A stretch of 64,000 bases of DNA from Glycomyces paridis (GTDB lineage: Bacteria > Actinomycetota > Actinomycetes > Mycobacteriales > Micromonosporaceae), in contig NZ_STGX01000001.1 in NCBI RefSeq assembly GCF_004912155.1, forward strand, positions 314,728 to 378,727, in the 5' to 3' direction. Shown in pieces: positions 60,803 through 64,000 of the stretch (within the stretch, counting starts at the first letter, position 1; each line of letters starts with the position of its first letter). A program made the translations under genes and the position numbers. Under the pieces are notes generated by a model. That model ran no database searches. It was not told the origin of the DNA and was given only the letters and a program-made list of their open reading frames with translations.

Positions 60803-62002
60803 GTGTCGGTCTACGAGGTCGGTCTGCGCTTGCGCGGCAAGACGGTGCTCGTCGTCGGCGGCGGCTCGATCGCCGGACGCCGGGTCCCCCGCCTGCTGGC
60901 CGCGGGCGCCCACGTCCGCCTCGTCGCCCCCGAGGCGACCACGACCCTCTCGGACCTCGCCGCGTCCGGCGAGCTCCACTGGGACCGCCGCGCCTGGCGC
61001 CCCGGCGACGGCGACGACGCCTGGTTCGTCCTCGCCGCCACCGACGACCCCGCCGTGAACGCGGCCGTCGCCGCCGAGGCCGAGGCCCGCCGCACCTGGT
61101 GCGTCCGCGCCGACGACGCCGAGGCCTCGAACGCGTGGACCCTCGCCGCCACCGAGTTCGACGGTGTCGGCGTCGCCGTCCACGCCTCCGGCGACCCCCG
61201 CCGCGCCGCCGCCGTCCGCGACGCCGTCGCCGCGGCCCTGCGCGCCGGCGAGATCGCCGCCCCCCGGACCCGCACCGCCCGCCCCGAAGGCGGCTCGGTC
61301 GCCCTCGTCGGCGCCGGCCCCGGCGACGCCGACCTCATCACCCTCCGCGGCCTCGAACTGCTGCGCCGCGCCGAAGTGGTCGTCTCCGACCGCCTCGCCC
61401 CGCAGGAGCTGCTCGACATGCTCGGCGACGACGTCGAGATCGTCGACGCCGCCAAGCTCCCGTACGGGCGCCACACCACCCAGGAGCAGATCAACGCCGT
61501 CATGGTCGAGCGCGCGCTCGAAGGGAAGTTCGTGGTCCGCCTCAAGGGCGGCGACGGCTTCGTCTTCGGCCGCGGAGCCGAGGAGCTCGACGCGTGCCTC
61601 GAAGCCGGGGTGCCGGTCGAGGTCGTCCCCGGCCTCTCCTCCTCCATCGCCGGCCCCGCCGCCGCGGGCGTCCCCGTGACCGAGCGCGGCGTCGTCCACG
61701 ACTTCACCGTCGCCACCGGCCACGTGCCCCCCGGGCCCCGCAGCCTCGTCGACTGGGCCTCGCTCGGCGCCGGGAACGGGACGATCGTGCTGCTCATGGC
61801 CGTCAAGAACCGCGCCGCGATCGCCGCGGCCCTCATCGACGGCGGCCGCGACCCGCGCACCCCCGTCCGGATCGTGGAGAGCGCGACCACGAAGAACCAG
61901 ACCGTGCGCGAATGCGTTCTTTCCGACCTGGGCGTCACCGAAGCGCACCACCCGTCCGTGATCGTCATCGGAGCGGTCGCCGGGCGCGGCCGAGAACTGT
62001 GA
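60803..62002 (+). CDS. cysG: Siroheme synthase: precorrin-2 dehydrogenase plus uroporphyrinogen-III C-methyltransferase
   Basis: 399 residues from a GTG with GGAGGAGG five bases upstream. The N-terminal NAD-binding domain (GKTVLVVGGGSIAGRRVPRL) oxidises precorrin-2. From about residue 166 the SUMT domain shows VALVGAGPGDADLITLRGLE, VVVSDRLAPQELLDML, VVRLKGGDGFVFGRGAEELD and VVPGLSSSIAGPAAAGVPVT. It makes siroheme precursors for sulfite or nitrite reductase; no reductase gene is in view. Domain fusion as in enterobacterial CysG. Confidence 0.94.
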   Translation: MSVYEVGLRLRGKTVLVVGGGSIAGRRVPRLLAAGAHVRLVAPEATTTLSDLAASGELHWDRRAWRPGDGDDAWFVLAATDDPAVNAAVAAEAEARRTWCVRADDAEASNAWTLAATEFDGVGVAVHASGDPRRAAAVRDAVAAALRAGEIAAPRTRTARPEGGSVALVGAGPGDADLITLRGLELLRRAEVVVSDRLAPQELLDMLGDDVEIVDAAKLPYGRHTTQEQINAVMVERALEGKFVVRLKGGDGFVFGRGAEELDACLEAGVPVEVVPGLSSSIAGPAAAGVPVTERGVVHDFTVATGHVPPGPRSLVDWASLGAGNGTIVLLMAVKNRAAIAAALIDGGRDPRTPVRIVESATTKNQTVRECVLSDLGVTEAHHPSVIVIGAVAGRGREL

Positions 62003-62029
62003 GTTTTCGCAGCTAGAGACCGATTTTCA

Positions 62030-62060
62030 GGCGGCGCCGGAGTGTAACTCCGGCGCCGCC
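62030..62060 (+). terminator. Terminator after cysG
   Basis: GGCGGCGCCGGAG, loop tgtaa, CTCCGGCGCCGCC followed by GCAGTTTT: a perfect 13-pair stem with a T-run. Confidence 0.92.
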
Positions 62061-62230
62061 GCAGTTTTACCTAATCCACCCTTTACAAGCGCGAACACAG
62101 GCCGTAATATTCGTCCATCAACAGCGCGGCGATCGCCGTGTCTGCCACCGTGGTCACTATCTGAACCACAGGTGTACTTCCATTAAAGCGGGTGCTCCCG
62201 CTGACCCTTTTTGTCCTCTTTGGAGTGTGC

Positions 62231-63322
62231 ATGCGCATTCGTGAGTTGTCTGCTGAGCTCGCTTCGCGGCTCAAAGTCGCCTACGCGGTCCGCAATGTCG
62301 ACCTGACGTTGCCCGGACTCACCCTGGTCGACGAATGCGCGCCCCGCCCCGGCCATATCCTGGTCGCCCGGGTCGACGCCATCGGGCACCACAACTGGCT
62401 CGAAGTCGCCACCGGCCGCAAGGCCGCCATCTACCCCGGCGACGAGGTCCTCCTCGCCTTCGGCGAGCGCTACGCGCCCGACCAGTACGAGTCGCGCGTC
62501 CCCGAGGTCCTCGGCAGCTCCGTCGACCTCGTCGCCGCCGGCGGCGTCGCCGGCGAGGTCCTCTCCCGCCACGGCGACATGCGCCCGCCGACCCGCCTCG
62601 AGCCCATCGGCGTCCTCGCCGACCGCGAAGGCGTACCCGTCGACCTGCGCCGCTTCAACGTGCTCGCCCCGTTCGGCCTGGGCGACCACCCGCCGGTCGT
62701 CTGCGTCGTCGGCACCTCCATGAACGCGGGCAAGTCCACCACCGCCGCCTCGGTCATCCGCGGCCTCGCCCGCGCCGGGCACCGCGTCGCCGGCATCAAG
62801 ATCACCGGCACCGGCGCCGGCGGCGACCCGTGGATGTTCCGCGACTCCGGCGCCGTCGTCGCCGCCGACTTCACCGACGGCGGCTACCCGACCACTGCGG
62901 GCGTCCCCGTCCCCGAACTCGCCGAGCTCGCCCAGACGCTCTACCACCACGCCGCCGCGCACGACGTCGACGCCGTGGTCATGGAGATCGCCGACGGCAT
63001 CCTCCAGGCCGAGACCTCCGCGCTCCTCGAATTCCCGACGCTGCGAGAACTGGTCGACGGCGTGGTCCTGGCCGCCGCCGACGCCGCGGGCGCCCGCTAC
63101 GGCGCCCAGCACCTGCGCGGCCTGGGCCTGCCCGTCATCGCCGCCTCCGGGCGCCTGACCCAGTCGCAGCTGGCGATCCGCGAGGCCGTCGCGGGCATGG
63201 ACGCCCCGGTCTACACGCCCGGCGAACTCGCCGAGGCGCATGTGGCCCAGGAGATCCTGGCCCTGGCGGGCGTGGCGCGGACCCGCAGGTCGGGCGTGCT
63301 CGAACTGGGCGAAGCCGCCTAG
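62231..63322 (+). CDS. P-loop protein of unknown function
   Basis: 363 residues from the ATG at 62231. The first 155 residues form a non-P-loop domain (VDAIGHHNWLEVATGRKAAI, DEVLLAFGERYAPDQYESRV). A Walker A VVCVVGTSMNAGKSTTAASV lies at about 157-175, then ITGTGAGGDPWMFRDSGAVV, and an acidic VDAVVMEIADGILQAETSAL that could be Walker B. This SIMIBI-like arrangement (GxxxxGKST, then a metal or substrate loop) recalls DUF1611/MobB-type proteins, but I cannot name a family. Own promoter likely, as a terminator precedes it. Confidence 0.75.
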   Translation: MRIRELSAELASRLKVAYAVRNVDLTLPGLTLVDECAPRPGHILVARVDAIGHHNWLEVATGRKAAIYPGDEVLLAFGERYAPDQYESRVPEVLGSSVDLVAAGGVAGEVLSRHGDMRPPTRLEPIGVLADREGVPVDLRRFNVLAPFGLGDHPPVVCVVGTSMNAGKSTTAASVIRGLARAGHRVAGIKITGTGAGGDPWMFRDSGAVVAADFTDGGYPTTAGVPVPELAELAQTLYHHAAAHDVDAVVMEIADGILQAETSALLEFPTLRELVDGVVLAAADAAGARYGAQHLRGLGLPVIAASGRLTQSQLAIREAVAGMDAPVYTPGELAEAHVAQEILALAGVARTRRSGVLELGEAA

Positions 63323-63338
63323 CGGACGACCGGATTCG

Positions 63339-63364
63339 ATGGCGGCGCGGACACGCGCCGCCAT
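63339..63364 (+). terminator. Terminator after the P-loop gene
   Basis: ATGGCGGCGCG, loop gaca, CGCGCCGCCAT: a perfect 11-pair stem 17 bases after the stop. Confidence 0.85.
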
Positions 63365-63557
63365 GCCTGTCCGGAATCAGCGGCGGAGGCCACTTTGGCC
63401 GACCCGCGTCCGAGACCTTCTTGTGACAATGGGAGGCTGGTCGGCGTTGCATGCGTGAATTAGGCTCAGGTTCGCGTGCCGCCCCCAGGCACCGGTCAGG
63501 GCCCGAGTGGCGCTCGCGCTTCTGGTACAGCTGACCCCCCGCAGAGGAACCCCCCTT

Positions 63558-64000
63558 ATGACCACGAGCAGTGTCGACGCCCGGCGATTGAACGTCAAGG
63601 GCCTGTTGATAGCCGTCGGATTGCCGGTCGTGCTGGTCGGCGCGCTCGTCGCCACGCTCTTGGGCACGGGTGCGTTCAGTCGTGAGAGTCAGGGCGAGGA
63701 CGCGAGTCTGTGGCTGTGGACGACGCAGGCCGGTGAGATTGCGCGGGTGAACGGCCTGACCGCCGCGACCGACGTGCGCTACGACTTGACGGACGCGGCC
63801 GGGAACGCGGTCCAGATCGAGCAGACCGATTCGCACCTGCTGCTTCGGGAGATCGTGACCGGGAAGGTCTCGGCGATCGACCTCTCGACCCTTGAGCTCA
63901 CCGGTTCGGCCGAGACCGCGCCGGGCGAGGGCGTGCGGGTGGCGCTCTCGGATGACGGTGCGTTCATCATCGATCAGACGCAGGGTCTGGTGAATCAGGT
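63558..64000 (+). CDS. Membrane-anchored extracytoplasmic protein, beta-propeller/FN3-like (3' partial)
   Basis: The first 147 residues are visible; the gene runs off the window. A basic N-terminus and one transmembrane helix (GLLIAVGLPVVLVGALVATL) precede an extracytoplasmic region with LWLWTTQAGEIARVNGLTAA and repeated VQIEQTDSHLLLREIVTGKV / VRVALSDDGAFIIDQTQGLV blades. This start resembles the large fibronectin-III proteins that accompany MoxR/DUF58 genes in actinomycetes; this could be confirmed only beyond the window. The ATG follows AGAGGAACCCC. Codon use has slightly more T/A third positions than its neighbours. Confidence 0.8.
   Translation, partial: MTTSSVDARRLNVKGLLIAVGLPVVLVGALVATLLGTGAFSRESQGEDASLWLWTTQAGEIARVNGLTAATDVRYDLTDAAGNAVQIEQTDSHLLLREIVTGKVSAIDLSTLELTGSAETAPGEGVRVALSDDGAFIIDQTQGLVNQ

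Noticed and set aside
62083..62274. Small minus-strand open frame in the cysG downstream region
   Set aside because: It overlaps the start of the P-loop gene, has no ribosome site and no recognisable sequence.

Overview
This is a very G+C-rich chromosomal window from an actinomycete. Supporting markers are a mycothiol deacetylase (mshB), an ergothioneine methyltransferase (egtD), the actinobacterial epsilon subunit of acyl-CoA carboxylase, a HelD/HelR-type RNA polymerase motor, a DUF4245 gene beside xseAB, and a three-gene Sdh1-type succinate dehydrogenase with one large membrane anchor. The overall flavour suggests Glycomycetaceae or a related Micromonosporales-like family, but this is inference. 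Genes are dense and mostly chromosomal housekeeping. I see no transposase, integrase, phage gene, rRNA or CRISPR array. One tRNA (Arg, UCU) is present.

Layout. 1-5.5 kb: the 3' part of an unusual sigma factor fused to a zinc-finger/transmembrane/extracellular region, then GtrA, a PH-domain membrane protein, a two-HTH regulator and birA. 5.5-9.2 kb: acyl-CoA carboxylase beta (pccB), divergent from its biotin ligase birA, then a NYN-domain protein, the carboxylase epsilon subunit and maf. 9.2-13.3 kb: an ankyrin Tat-lipoprotein and a secreted GlcG/HbpS-like protein, divergent from a NarL-type two-component pair; this resembles the HbpS-SenS-SenR heme/redox sensing module. 13.3-20 kb: a GntR-regulated amidohydrolase, a MerR regulator with a DUF2306 membrane protein, an acetyltransferase and HelD. 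20-25.5 kb: membrane proteins, lysoplasmalogenase, a small protein resembling Bell-domain/amyloid-motif immune effectors, a histidine phosphatase, egtD and a PfkB kinase. 25.9-31 kb: DUF4245, xseAB, ispH, rmuC and a Gly-rich membrane protein. 31.2-35.1 kb: a large secreted subtilase behind a perfect CRP/GlxR-type site. 35-40 kb: a D-amino-acid catabolic cluster (D-aminoacylase, RidA, D-threonine aldolase/D-serine dehydratase-like enzyme) and a MutT protein. 40-48 kb: mixed small genes, a large unknown protein with an internal duplication, ychF, and TetR and OhrR/Ohr units with clear operators. 48-64 kb: sdhCAB, mshB, MgtC-like protein, tRNA-Arg, M48 protease, M20 peptidase, SURF1, class A PBP, siroheme synthase, an unknown P-loop protein and the start of a large membrane-anchored protein.

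Regulatory and repeat layer. At least five divergent regulator/target pairs show palindromic operators between them. The window also holds four copies of an interspersed intergenic element of about 100 bp (22.8, 29.1, 35.9 and 47.2 kb), tandem arrays with units of 8, 7 and 13 bp, and an in-frame tandem expansion inside the ATP lid of the histidine kinase. The most interesting leads are this repeat family, the expanded kinase, the HbpS-SenS-SenR-like module with an ankyrin lipoprotein, the Bell/BASS-like small protein, and the single-polypeptide sigma factor with an extracellular domain.
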